Below are positions 42,079 through 50,560 of a stretch of 64,000 nt of DNA, one piece after another (within the stretch, counting starts at the first letter, position 1; every line of letters starts with the position of its first letter). The DNA is from CAG-533 sp022779465 (GTDB lineage Bacteria > Bacillota_I > Bacilli_A > RF39 > UBA660). The stretch covers positions 1-64,000 of the forward strand of contig JALFTB010000036.1 of assembly GCA_022779465.1 (NCBI GenBank), in the 5' to 3' direction. The notes beneath the pieces are model-generated. The model saw nothing but the letters and a program-made list of their open reading frames with translations, had not been told where the DNA came from and did not search any database. The translations under genes were made by a program, and so were the position numbers.

Positions 42079-42315
42079 ATGAATAATTATGGTGCATTTA
42101 CTAGGCTATTGTTTGGCCTTAATAAAACTTTAAGAATAGCTGGGCAAGTTATTCCTATTTATAGAGATAGTAAACCTTTAGTTAAAAATGTTTATAATTT
42201 TGTTAAGAAAAAAAATAATAAAGTTATAAGTAATAATACTTCTAAGGAAATAAGTAAACCGGAAGAAAAGAAAAAGATTATTGTATCTAACAATAATCCG
42301 ACATTTTTTATTTAA
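42079..42315 (+). CDS. Small YqfQ-like hypothetical protein, 78 aa
   Basis: Basic, mostly helical start MNNYGAFTRLLFGLNKTLRIAGQVIPIYRDSKPLVKNVYN, which recalls the YqfQ/VrrA helix 'QxxPLVxQYGPLVKN', then a Lys/Asn-rich disordered tail. YqfQ is a sporulation-associated Bacillota protein; link is weak. Preceded by AT-rich TATAAT-like sequence and a GAAAGTAGG site. Overlaps the convergent phosphohexomutase end by 8 bases. Confidence 0.45.
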   Translation: MNNYGAFTRLLFGLNKTLRIAGQVIPIYRDSKPLVKNVYNFVKKKNNKVISNNTSKEISKPEEKKKIIVSNNNPTFFI

Positions 42316-43660
42316 GATATTTATTTATAACAGCAGTAAATTCTTTTTGTCTTTGGTTTAATTTTTCTTTAGTTGATGCTTCATATCTCATAGTTATGAA
42401 TGGTCCGGTATTACTTTTTCTGATAAGAGCAAAACCATCGTCATAATCTACTCTGACACCATCATCTAAATTACATTTATAATTTCTACTTAAGGCATAG
42501 TCGATAACTTTATTAACTACTTCTACTTTAATGTCGTCATCTACTTCTAATCTAATCTCAGGAGTACTTTCATATTTTTCCATACCTTCAGTAAGAGTAC
42601 TTGCTGGTATTTTTGTTTTGTGAAGAATTCTTGCTAATCTAAGACCAGCATATATTCCATCGTCATAGCCAAAATATTCATCTTTAAAGAAAACATGTCC
42701 AGAATATTCTCCACCAATAAGTGCAGGAATATCATGCATTCTTCCTTCAATGTATGCGGATCCATTTTTGACCATTATTGGATTACCACCGATTTTATCA
42801 ATTTCATGAGGAATAGCAACTGAACATTTTACATCGACGATAACATTTTTATTTTCGACATAAGGAATAACTTCATTGGCATATATAGCAATTAAATAAT
42901 CGGTAAATATAGTGTTACCTTTTTCATCTACTATTCCTACTCTGTCACAGTCTCCATCAACTGCGATACCTAAATCAGCTTTTTTTAGTTTTACTAAATC
43001 TTTAAGCCATTTTAAATTTTCTTCAACATTTGGATCAGGATTATGGACAGGGAATGAGCCATCACTTTCACAATTTAAATATGTTACATTTAAAAATAAT
43101 TTTGATAATATTTCTTTGATAACAATACTTGCGGTTCCATTACCACAGTCTACTACAACACTTACATCATTCATTTGTGGAAATTTAGATAGCATCATAT
43201 TTATGTAATCTTTTTTGATAGTTATTTCTGTTAATTTTCCTTCTCCATCTATTTTTTTATCAGATTTAAATATTTTGTATAATTTTTTTAATTCATCTTG
43301 AGCTAAGTGTAAAAAGTTTTCACCAAATATTTTAAATCCGTTATCTGAAGCACGATTATGACTTGCAGTTATCATAATTCCATAGGGAATATCATTTTGC
43401 ATACTAGCATAATTAAACATTGGGGTTGTAACTAAACCTACATCATAAACATCTATTCCACTACTTAAAATTGTATTAATTAAAGTTTTTGATAGTTCTT
43501 CACTACTTAATCTATTATCATGACCAATAATGCATTTAGATATATTATTTTCTTTTAGATAATAACTCCAAGACTCGCCAAGTCTTTTAGCTACTTCTTT
43601 ATTTATTTGTTTGGGGTAATTCCCTCTTATATCATTTTCTCTTAATATATTGTAATCCAT
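42308..43660 (-). CDS. Phosphomannomutase/phosphoglucomutase
   Basis: Alpha-D-phosphohexomutase interconverting hexose 1- and 6-phosphates. 450 residues: start DYNILRENDIRGNYPKQINK, phospho-serine Ser100 in ITASHNRASDNG, Mg loop VDGDCDRVG, sugar loop GGEYSGHVFFKDEYFGYDDG. Residues up to 43681 would start without a site; the ATG after GAGGTG was used. It lies near cdaA-cdaR, where glmM sits in many Bacillota, but ManB/PGM-like motifs make that assignment uncertain. Follows gpmI by 11 bases. Confidence 0.9.
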   Translation of the reverse strand: MDYNILRENDIRGNYPKQINKEVAKRLGESWSYYLKENNISKCIIGHDNRLSSEELSKTLINTILSSGIDVYDVGLVTTPMFNYASMQNDIPYGIMITASHNRASDNGFKIFGENFLHLAQDELKKLYKIFKSDKKIDGEGKLTEITIKKDYINMMLSKFPQMNDVSVVVDCGNGTASIVIKEILSKLFLNVTYLNCESDGSFPVHNPDPNVEENLKWLKDLVKLKKADLGIAVDGDCDRVGIVDEKGNTIFTDYLIAIYANEVIPYVENKNVIVDVKCSVAIPHEIDKIGGNPIMVKNGSAYIEGRMHDIPALIGGEYSGHVFFKDEYFGYDDGIYAGLRLARILHKTKIPASTLTEGMEKYESTPEIRLEVDDDIKVEVVNKVIDYALSRNYKCNLDDGVRVDYDDGFALIRKSNTGPFITMRYEASTKEKLNQRQKEFTAVINKYLK

Positions 43661-43670
43661 AAACACCTCT

Positions 43671-45185
43671 TTATTCTTCATAGAATAAGTCTTTTGATTC
43701 TTCCATTCCTTTTGGTAAGGCGATATCCATATACTTTAGTAAAGTTGGAGCTACATTTGTTAAGTCGCCTTCTTTTTTAATTTTAATATTTTCATCAGTT
43801 ATAATAAATGGTACTTTTGATAAACTATGAGTGGTAATCTTCTCATTATCTGGTGTTAACATTTCATCACAGTTACCGTGGTCTGATAATATAAATACTT
43901 TATAGAAGTTATCTTCAGCGGCAGTTATAACTGTTTTTAATAATTCGTCTAATCCTTTAAGTGATTCGATAGTAGCATCTAGATTACCTGTATGTCCTAG
44001 CATATCAGGATTAGCATAATTTACTAAGATAAAGTTATAATCTTTTTCTAGAGCTGATACAACTTTATTTGTTACTTCTTTGGCACTCATTAATGGAGTT
44101 TGATCATATGTAGCAACTTTAGGACTGTTTACCAAGTAGTTATCGCAACCCGGAAATTTTTTTGCTAATTCAGAATTAAAGAAGTATGTTACATGTGAAT
44201 ATTTTTCTGTTTCAGCAATTCTAGCTTGGGTTAAACCTAAATCAGAAAAATATTTACCAATTGGATATAAATCTTGTTTATCTATTTCATAAAGTGATGT
44301 TACATTTTGAACATCATCTTGTTTAAACATATTCCATACTTTGAAATTTACTTTAGGAACAATATTAAATTCTTTGAATTCTGGATCACTTAAAGCATTT
44401 AAAATTTGTCTAGCACGATCTGGTCTAAAGTTTAGCCATAATAGAGCATCATGATCTTCGATTTTAGTATTTTCTGTTAAAAGCATTGGAGGTAAGAATT
44501 CATCTGTTATACCTTTTTTGTAACAATTACTTATAGCAGTATTGATATTTAAAACTTTAAAACCACTTCCACGCATAACTAAATCATAATATTTTTGAGT
44601 ACGATCCCATTTATTATCACGATCCATTGCATAGTATCTACCGCAGACAGTGCCAATTTCACCTATTTGATTTTCTTCTAAAAGATTTGACATTTCATTT
44701 AGGAATTTAATACTTGATTTGGAATATGTATCTCTTCCATCAGTAATAGCATGAAAAACAATTCTTTCGATGCCTTGCTCTTTAAATATTGGGATTAAAC
44801 CTTTCATATAATTGATATTGGAATGAACTCCACCATCAGATAGCAAACCCATTAAGTGAAGTGTTCCATGATTATTTTTAACGTGTTCAATTAAAGATTG
44901 AAATTGTTCATTTTTTAAAATTCTTTTATGTTCGACTTCCTCGCTTATAATAGTTATTTTTTGGTTTATCTTTTTACCTAAACCAATAACTTGGTGGCAT
45001 ACTTCACTATTACCAAATTGACCATGAGGTAGTCCAACTGCTTCTTCTGATGCTTCTAATAAAGCATGTGGATATTTATTCCATAAGCTATTGAAAAACT
45101 CCATGTTAGCAAGTTTAACAGCATTACCATGTTCATTTTCTCTAATACCAAATCCATCTAAAATTATCATTAATATTTTTTTCAT
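43671..45185 (-). CDS. gpmI: Phosphoglycerate mutase, cofactor-independent (2,3-BPG-independent)
   Basis: Manganese enzyme of glycolysis: 3-phosphoglycerate to 2-phosphoglycerate. 504 residues, standard. LDGFGIRENEHGNAVKLA, catalytic Ser60 in GQFGNSEVCHQVIGLG, RDNKWDRTQKYYD, WLNFRPDRARQI, NYANPDMLGHTG and FILSDHGNCDEML. The residue after SEV in the active loop is Cys where Gly is usual. Ribosome site AAGGAG. Sits between the pilin-like gene and the phosphohexomutase. Confidence 0.96.
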   Translation of the reverse strand: MKKILMIILDGFGIRENEHGNAVKLANMEFFNSLWNKYPHALLEASEEAVGLPHGQFGNSEVCHQVIGLGKKINQKITIISEEVEHKRILKNEQFQSLIEHVKNNHGTLHLMGLLSDGGVHSNINYMKGLIPIFKEQGIERIVFHAITDGRDTYSKSSIKFLNEMSNLLEENQIGEIGTVCGRYYAMDRDNKWDRTQKYYDLVMRGSGFKVLNINTAISNCYKKGITDEFLPPMLLTENTKIEDHDALLWLNFRPDRARQILNALSDPEFKEFNIVPKVNFKVWNMFKQDDVQNVTSLYEIDKQDLYPIGKYFSDLGLTQARIAETEKYSHVTYFFNSELAKKFPGCDNYLVNSPKVATYDQTPLMSAKEVTNKVVSALEKDYNFILVNYANPDMLGHTGNLDATIESLKGLDELLKTVITAAEDNFYKVFILSDHGNCDEMLTPDNEKITTHSLSKVPFIITDENIKIKKEGDLTNVAPTLLKYMDIALPKGMEESKDLFYEE

Positions 45186-45197
45186 TTTATTCTCCTT

Positions 45198-45629
45198 TTA
45201 TCCTTTACAGTTATCCATCTCTGCTTGATTATTTTTATCTATAAATTCTGTTTTTACTTCAAACTTATTTACATCATATGTAACTTTTATGCAGCCATAC
45301 AATTTATCATTGGTTATGGGATTTAAAAACATTTTATTTCCTTGTGAGTCAGTTTCACTAGCGGCAAAGATATTATTTGCTATTATATAATCTAAAGAAT
45401 AATATAATTCATTAGTGCCAGTTTGACCTAATGGTTTTAATTTATCTAAAAGATTAGTATTAGCATATTCAAGCATAGCGTTACTTATCATGCTTTTTTT
45501 ATTTTTTAAATTACTATTTTTTATTTGCCCTTCTATTTGAGTATATGCGGGTATTACTAAAATTAATATTATAGATAATAAAACGACAACTGAGATTAAT
45601 TCTACTAAGGTAAATCCTTTTTTATTCAT
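45198..45629 (-). CDS. Type IV pilin-like / type II secretion pseudopilin
   Basis: 143 residues. The N-terminus MNKKGFTLVELISVVVLLSIILILVIPAY is a textbook prepilin: positively charged leader, cleavage after Gly5, Glu at mature +5. After the hydrophobic helix comes a small globular domain with LYGCIKVTYDVNKFEVKTEF and two Cys. ATG chosen after GGTGGAG (an upstream GTG is part of the site). Likely substrate of the prepilin peptidase 5 kb away. Confidence 0.88.
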   Translation of the reverse strand: MNKKGFTLVELISVVVLLSIILILVIPAYTQIEGQIKNSNLKNKKSMISNAMLEYANTNLLDKLKPLGQTGTNELYYSLDYIIANNIFAASETDSQGNKMFLNPITNDKLYGCIKVTYDVNKFEVKTEFIDKNNQAEMDNCKG

Positions 45630-45661
45630 TTTCTCCACCCTATTATAATACTATCACAAAG

Positions 45662-45690
45662 TGAAAAAAAAAGGTAGTTTTAACTACCCT
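45662..45690 (-). terminator. Terminator of cdaA-cdaR
   Basis: GGTAGTT/AACTACC stem (45673-45679, 45682-45688) followed on the minus strand by nine T; includes the cdaR stop. Confidence 0.8.
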
Positions 45691-47045
45691 TTTGCGATGA
45701 TTTTAACTCTAATTGTCGTTGTTTTTGCAACTAGTGAAACTCTTACATCATCGGTTTTTACTTTAACTGGAACATTATAGGTTCCGGCTGTGTATCCACT
45801 TAAATCTATTTCAGCTTTAATGTTCTTATCACTTAGATTGTTAAGAACGCTAGTAACACCTTTGGCAATTACGGTTATGGTTCGATCTGATTCCGATAAG
45901 GCAGAAGCGATATAACCATTACCTAAATTTAGATAAGCAATTTGAATGCCATTAAATTCTTTACTTGTTTCGGTTTCTAATTTTACATCAATATTAGTAC
46001 TATTTTCGGTCATATAACGAACTCCTGATGGTTTAGTTAAAGTTACACTATATGTCTTATTCGAACTTAAGCCATCAACGTTTATTTTTGCTTCAATGTA
46101 ACTTAATGCTTTGATAGCTTCTTCATCGCCATATACACCAACTTTAGTTACTGAACTTACAGCACTACTCATGGCATATCCTGATGTTAATGTACCTTCT
46201 GAAACCACTTTGACAGGTAATTCAGCATAATATGAGTCAACTTTAACTGAGGCGCTTATCTTTGATGGAACTATTTCAACATTATTAATAATTGAACCAT
46301 CATTTGCATAAGCAACTAAGATAATTGAATCTACAGTAAATGTTCCTTTTTCAGTTAAATTTGCTGCTTTTAAGTCAATTAATGCTTTAACTTTAGCAAT
46401 TCTATTTAGAGTTTCTTCTGAACCTTTAACAATTATTTCACTACGATCTAATGTTACATCTTTAATACTTAATTTTTTATCTAATTGATCTTCATTTAAT
46501 AAATCATAAGTAATTGTTTTAACTTGACTTATTTTTTCACTTATTTTTACTGTGACTGTACTTGGATCTAATTTATAATTTATTGAATCAATGCTATGAT
46601 TATAATTCAATTTTACTTTATATGTTCCTGTACTATAATCACTTAAATCTAATACTACTTCATGTTCTCCAATTTGTTTTGCTAAGTATAAGTCACTCTT
46701 ACGACCAATTAAGGTAATATCTACAGTGGATGGAACTCCTTCTACAACATAAGCTTCTTCATTATAAATAACATTTACAACTTGGTCGGTTAATACTTCT
46801 GCTTCGTTACTTACAAGTGAAATCGTTTTACTATCAATTAAGATAAATAAGGCGATAGCACAAAGTAATGATACATATATTAAAACATTAGGTCTATTTA
46901 ATATTTTTTCGAATTTACCGCTATTGTTTCTACTTAATTCATTTAAACGATAAACTAATCTACTTATTGGTACAACGATAAACTTATCGATTATTTTATA
47001 AATGAATTTAAATAATGCGATTATTGGACTAAAAATCTTACTCAT
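45684..47045 (-). CDS. cdaR: CdaA regulator CdaR (YbbR-domain protein)
   Basis: 453-residue extracytoplasmic regulator of the diadenylate cyclase CdaA. A short cytoplasmic start, one membrane segment near residue 60 (NVLIYVSLLCAIALFILI), then repeated YbbR domains (about four: EGVPSTVDITLIGRK, LDKKLSIKDVTLDRSEIIVKG, and so on). ATG at 47045 follows GAAGGTG; a longer reading from inside cdaA lacks support. Overlaps cdaA by 8 bases. glmM, usual third gene, is not adjacent. Confidence 0.92.
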   Translation of the reverse strand: MSKIFSPIIALFKFIYKIIDKFIVVPISRLVYRLNELSRNNSGKFEKILNRPNVLIYVSLLCAIALFILIDSKTISLVSNEAEVLTDQVVNVIYNEEAYVVEGVPSTVDITLIGRKSDLYLAKQIGEHEVVLDLSDYSTGTYKVKLNYNHSIDSINYKLDPSTVTVKISEKISQVKTITYDLLNEDQLDKKLSIKDVTLDRSEIIVKGSEETLNRIAKVKALIDLKAANLTEKGTFTVDSIILVAYANDGSIINNVEIVPSKISASVKVDSYYAELPVKVVSEGTLTSGYAMSSAVSSVTKVGVYGDEEAIKALSYIEAKINVDGLSSNKTYSVTLTKPSGVRYMTENSTNIDVKLETETSKEFNGIQIAYLNLGNGYIASALSESDRTITVIAKGVTSVLNNLSDKNIKAEIDLSGYTAGTYNVPVKVKTDDVRVSLVAKTTTIRVKIIAKG

Positions 47046-47856
47046 CTTGATCACCTTCTTCACTTTCGTCGGCATCATAGAATACTTCCATTTTAGGTTT
47101 TAATTCATCTAGAAGCATTAATTTGAATTCTTCTAAGGTCAAGTTATAATTTAATGAATTATCAACAGCTATACTGATTCGACCAGTTTCTTCTGATACT
47201 ACTAAAGCAATAGCATCTGTTTCTTCAGCTATACCTAAGGCGGCACGATGTCTTGTTCCTAATTTTTTACTTACATTTGGATTCATACTTGTTTTAAAGA
47301 TGGCTCCAGCACATGTAAGTTTATCTCCTTGAATAATTACTCCACCATCATGTAATGGATTTTCTGGATAGAAAATTGCTTCTAATAATGGAGCAGTAAT
47401 ATCTGAATAAATTTTATTAGCTGGTTCAATATATTCTTGTAATGAAACATTTCTTTCAATTACGATTAATGCTCCAATACGGTTTCTCTTTAAATATTCA
47501 ACAGCATTTGTAATTTCAAATACTACTCTTTCTCTTTGGTCTACTGTTAAGACTTTATGTCTTCCTAGTAGTTGACTACGACCAATACTTTCTAAAATAT
47601 TTCTGATTTCTGGTTGAAATATAATTATTAAAGCAAGTGGTCCCCAAGAGATTACGTATTCTAGTAATACTCCAATGGTATATAGATTTAAAAGGTTGCT
47701 AAATATTTTAATTAAAATAATGATAGCTACTCCTTTAAATATTAAAACTAATTTTACATTATTTTTTAAATTCTTTAATAGATAATAAAACATAAACCAA
47801 ACGATACTTATATCGATTATCTTAGTTATTATGTCCCACACAGTTGATACTGTCAT
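47038..47856 (-). CDS. cdaA: Diadenylate cyclase CdaA (DacA)
   Basis: Makes c-di-AMP from two ATP, controlling potassium and wall homeostasis. 272 residues: three membrane helices, then the DAC domain with NPLHDGGVIIQGDKL and LGTRHRAALGIAEETDA. The DGA motif reads DGG here, with Asp and RHR intact. ATG chosen after GGAGTG. Preceded by an extended -10 promoter at 47883-47888 and cotranscribed with cdaR. Confidence 0.95.
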   Translation of the reverse strand: MTVSTVWDIITKIIDISIVWFMFYYLLKNLKNNVKLVLIFKGVAIIILIKIFSNLLNLYTIGVLLEYVISWGPLALIIIFQPEIRNILESIGRSQLLGRHKVLTVDQRERVVFEITNAVEYLKRNRIGALIVIERNVSLQEYIEPANKIYSDITAPLLEAIFYPENPLHDGGVIIQGDKLTCAGAIFKTSMNPNVSKKLGTRHRAALGIAEETDAIALVVSEETGRISIAVDNSLNYNLTLEEFKLMLLDELKPKMEVFYDADESEEGDQDE

Positions 47857-47882
47857 TCTTATCACTCCTTTGTAGTATAGTT

Positions 47883-47888
47883 ATTATA
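47883..47888 (-). promoter_or_regulatory. Extended -10 promoter of cdaA-cdaR
   Basis: TATAAT preceded by TTGA (extended TGn), about 27 bases before the cdaA start; -35 is poor. Confidence 0.6.
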
Positions 47889-47920
47889 TCAAATTATTTA
47901 ATAAAATTCTATATAATTGA

Positions 47921-47949
47921 AAAAGATAGTCGACTATTTACTATCTTTT
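47921..47949 (-). terminator. Terminator of the small membrane protein gene
   Basis: 10-bp perfect arms AAAAGATAGT (47921-47930) and ACTATCTTTT (47940-47949), T-run on the minus strand. Confidence 0.85.
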
Positions 47950-48203
47950 GGCTTGTCATCTACTTCTGGTATTTCAATAACTGTTTCTTTATTTTCAGGT
48001 TTAATTTCTTTGCTTTCTAGTTCTGGAACTACGATAGGTTCTGGTTTAGTTTCTTTGTTTTCTTCTTCTGTTTCAGTTAAAATTTTAGCTTCTTTTGATT
48101 TTGAGTTTTTTGATTGATCTACTAAAAAACCGATCAATGCAAATAATAAAAATGCTGCTACAATTATAATAATTGTATAATTATTAACTATAAAATCTTT
48201 CAT
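47934..48203 (-). CDS. Small single-pass membrane protein with acidic tail
   Basis: 89 residues, not recognised. A short N-terminus, one membrane segment (IIIIVAAFLLFALIGFLV) and then a Lys/Glu/Pro-rich, probably disordered tail (EEENKETKPEPIVVPELE and similar). Ribosome site AAGGAGG. Follows the DUF3048 gene by about 28 bases in the same direction, so likely cotranscribed. No other motif. Confidence 0.7.
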   Translation of the reverse strand: MKDFIVNNYTIIIIVAAFLLFALIGFLVDQSKNSKSKEAKILTETEEENKETKPEPIVVPELESKEIKPENKETVIEIPEVDDKPKDSK

Positions 48204-48231
48204 TTATCCTCCTTATTCTTATTATATATAA

Positions 48232-49278
48232 CTAATTAATAGTTAATTCCTGATTTGTAGGTTGAATTTGAATGAAGGTATTTCCATCATTAAATTTAAT
48301 TTCTTCACCATTAGTATATTTATATATAGTTTGACTCTTTCTTGAAGGTTTAGTCCAAGTGATTGGAACAGCATATCCATCAGTTATATAGTAGCCAGTT
48401 CCACTACCTATATTATCGATAGTTTGACGCCCTTTTCCGCCACCTTCAATAGTTGTATTTTTTACTTGATATGTAATAATATTTTTTACAGTATATTGAT
48501 TTTTAGTAACATAATCAACATGTTCTTTACCATTTACAGTTCTTTTATACACTTTATTTTCAGCATCATATGTGTAACCGGTTTTATTAACGTTTGAGTA
48601 TTTAATTAAAACTTCATTTGCTGGTTTAGCGTTTTCCATTTTACTTAAATCAACTTCATCAACTGTATAATTTAATAGTAAATCATTGTTTCTTTTTGTA
48701 CGTTTTTTACCAACATTATTATTTAGTTTTTCAATACTTGTGAATAATGTGTGTTCATAAGCATAACCTTGACTTCTTAATTCTTTATCTCTCCAACTAT
48801 TAGATGATGTGCCAGCTTCAATACGATCTACTCCCAATTTAGAAAAATCAGCACGAGCTTGAGGACTATATCCACAGTGAACATAAATTGCATCATTTTC
48901 TAAGGCATAATCTAAGAAATAATGTCTAGAACTTCTAATTGAACCGATACGAGCAGTATTTTGATCTAAAAATAATGCCATATATCTAGTAATGCCACCT
49001 TCAACAATGATTTCATAAACGATGTAAGCATCTTGTAATCCACTTTGAACTGGTCTTGCAGCTGGGGCATTATTAATCATAACAGCAAAGGGTCTTGATT
49101 CAGTTTTTTCATTAACAATTTTTACTACTTTAGTAGTTGTTGTCGTAGTAGATTTCTTAATTATTGATGGTTTATCATCTTCTGGTGATAAAATGTAATA
49201 TAGACCACCACCAAGTAATGTTAATACTACTAGTACTATAATTAAAAATAATATGTTTTTTGCTTTCTTACTTTTCAT
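48232..49278 (-). CDS. DUF3048 (YerB-like) membrane-anchored protein
   Basis: 348 residues. An N-terminal membrane anchor (residues about 8-29), a Thr-rich linker (KKSTTTTTTKVVK), and the DUF3048 domain: RPFAVMINNAPAARPVQSGLQDAYIVYEIIVEGGITRYMALFLD, IGSIRSSRHYFLDYALENDAIYVHCGYSPQAR, then a C-terminal subdomain with WTKPSRKSQTIYKYTNGEEIKFNDGNTFIQI. YerB-type proteins are cell-surface proteins of unknown function. GGAGT site before ATG. Confidence 0.88.
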   Translation of the reverse strand: MKSKKAKNILFLIIVLVVLTLLGGGLYYILSPEDDKPSIIKKSTTTTTTKVVKIVNEKTESRPFAVMINNAPAARPVQSGLQDAYIVYEIIVEGGITRYMALFLDQNTARIGSIRSSRHYFLDYALENDAIYVHCGYSPQARADFSKLGVDRIEAGTSSNSWRDKELRSQGYAYEHTLFTSIEKLNNNVGKKRTKRNNDLLLNYTVDEVDLSKMENAKPANEVLIKYSNVNKTGYTYDAENKVYKRTVNGKEHVDYVTKNQYTVKNIITYQVKNTTIEGGGKGRQTIDNIGSGTGYYITDGYAVPITWTKPSRKSQTIYKYTNGEEIKFNDGNTFIQIQPTNQELTIN

Positions 49279-49396
49279 AAATAACTCCTATTCTCTTAAT
49301 TAATCATAGCACATAACGTTGATATTTTAAATAATTAATTTAAATAATTGTAATAAATAATAGTTTTTGATATACTTTTTGTAGGTGATGAATGAC

Positions 49397-50536
49397 ATGA
49401 GTAAAGTCAAAGAATTTTGGGAAAAATTAATGAGTAATCCCATAGCAAAAAAGATGGTTTTATTTACTGGGGGGTTCTTAGTTATTATTATATTTGTAAT
49501 GCTTATAGCTAGTTGCACAGGTAAAAATAGAACTTACACTTATACTGAATTAGAAGATAAGATGGTTGATATCGCTAAAAGATATTATACTGAAAAATCT
49601 TATTTACCTAAAGAAGATGGTGATGTAACTGAAATTGAACTAAGCACTATGGTTGCTAAAGAACAATTAGGTATTATCACTGAAATTACTAAAACGGGTA
49701 AGAACTGTGATGGTAAAGTTACAATAGTAAATAATAGTGGTAAATATTTATATATGCCTTATCTAGATTGTGATGATGATTATTCAACAAAAACATTATT
49801 TAATGTATTAACAAGTGATGACAATATTGTTACTGAAGGTAATGGTTTATATGAAACTGGGGCTGAATATATTTTTAAAGGTGACAATATTAATAACTAT
49901 GTTAAAATTGGTGATTTTACTTTTAGAATTATGAAAATTAATGAAGATGACAATATAAAAATGATAGATGTTAAAAGAAAATCTTCAAGTGTTTGGGATG
50001 ATAGATACAATATAGAGCAAGATCGTGATGTAGGTATTAATGATTTTTTCAAAAATGGAATTGAAAGTAAAATTAGTGAATATTTAAATGATCTTTTTAA
50101 AACCAATGAATACTATAATGATAATGTTAAGGTTTATTTTAAAACTAATGATTTATGTGTAGGAAAAAGAACTTATCAAGAGAAAAATAATACTGGTACT
50201 GTAGAATGTTCAGCAGTTTATGAAAATGCTAAGTTAGGCTTACCTTATCTTAGTGAATTTTTTCAAGCTAGTTTAGATAAGAATTGTTTAGATATTGAAA
50301 GTCCTTCATGTGCAAACTATAATTATTTTACAGAATTTGGAACTTTATGGACATTGACTGCAGTTGAGGGTAACAGTTTCGAAGCATACAGAATTTCAGG
50401 TAGTTATGTTGAAGCGGCTAAAGCGTCTTCTTCTGCTGGTATCTATCCTGTTATTATTGTTGATGGGGGATTAGTTGTTGAAGATGGCGATGGTTCTGAT
50501 GATAAACCATATATAATTAAAAGTTATGAAAAATAA
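49397..50536 (+). CDS. Membrane-anchored extracellular hypothetical protein, 379 aa
   Basis: Not recognised. Cytoplasmic helix, membrane segment (MVLFTGGFLVIIIFVMLIASC), then an outside domain starting with a small module shared with the 50561 gene: YYTEKSYLPK...GKNCDGKVTI...YMPYLDC, followed by a larger C-terminal domain (WDDRYNIEQDRDVGINDFF, SCANYNYFTEFGTLWTLTAVEGNSFEAYRI). The ATG at 49397 is 7 bases after AGGTGATG. Divergent from DUF3048. Terminator is shared with the next gene. Confidence 0.78.
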   Translation: MSKVKEFWEKLMSNPIAKKMVLFTGGFLVIIIFVMLIASCTGKNRTYTYTELEDKMVDIAKRYYTEKSYLPKEDGDVTEIELSTMVAKEQLGIITEITKTGKNCDGKVTIVNNSGKYLYMPYLDCDDDYSTKTLFNVLTSDDNIVTEGNGLYETGAEYIFKGDNINNYVKIGDFTFRIMKINEDDNIKMIDVKRKSSSVWDDRYNIEQDRDVGINDFFKNGIESKISEYLNDLFKTNEYYNDNVKVYFKTNDLCVGKRTYQEKNNTGTVECSAVYENAKLGLPYLSEFFQASLDKNCLDIESPSCANYNYFTEFGTLWTLTAVEGNSFEAYRISGSYVEAAKASSSAGIYPVIIVDGGLVVEDGDGSDDKPYIIKSYEK

Positions 50537-50560
50537 AAACTTCTTAATAAAGAAGTTTTT
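50535..50560. terminator. Bidirectional terminator between the 379-aa gene and the repeat-linker gene
   Basis: AAAAACTTCTT (50535-50545) with AAGAAGTTTTT (50550-50560), T-runs on both sides. Confidence 0.85.

Noticed and set aside
42854..42860. Second 0A-box-like TTCGACA
   Set aside because: It lies inside the phosphohexomutase coding sequence without a promoter, so chance is enough.
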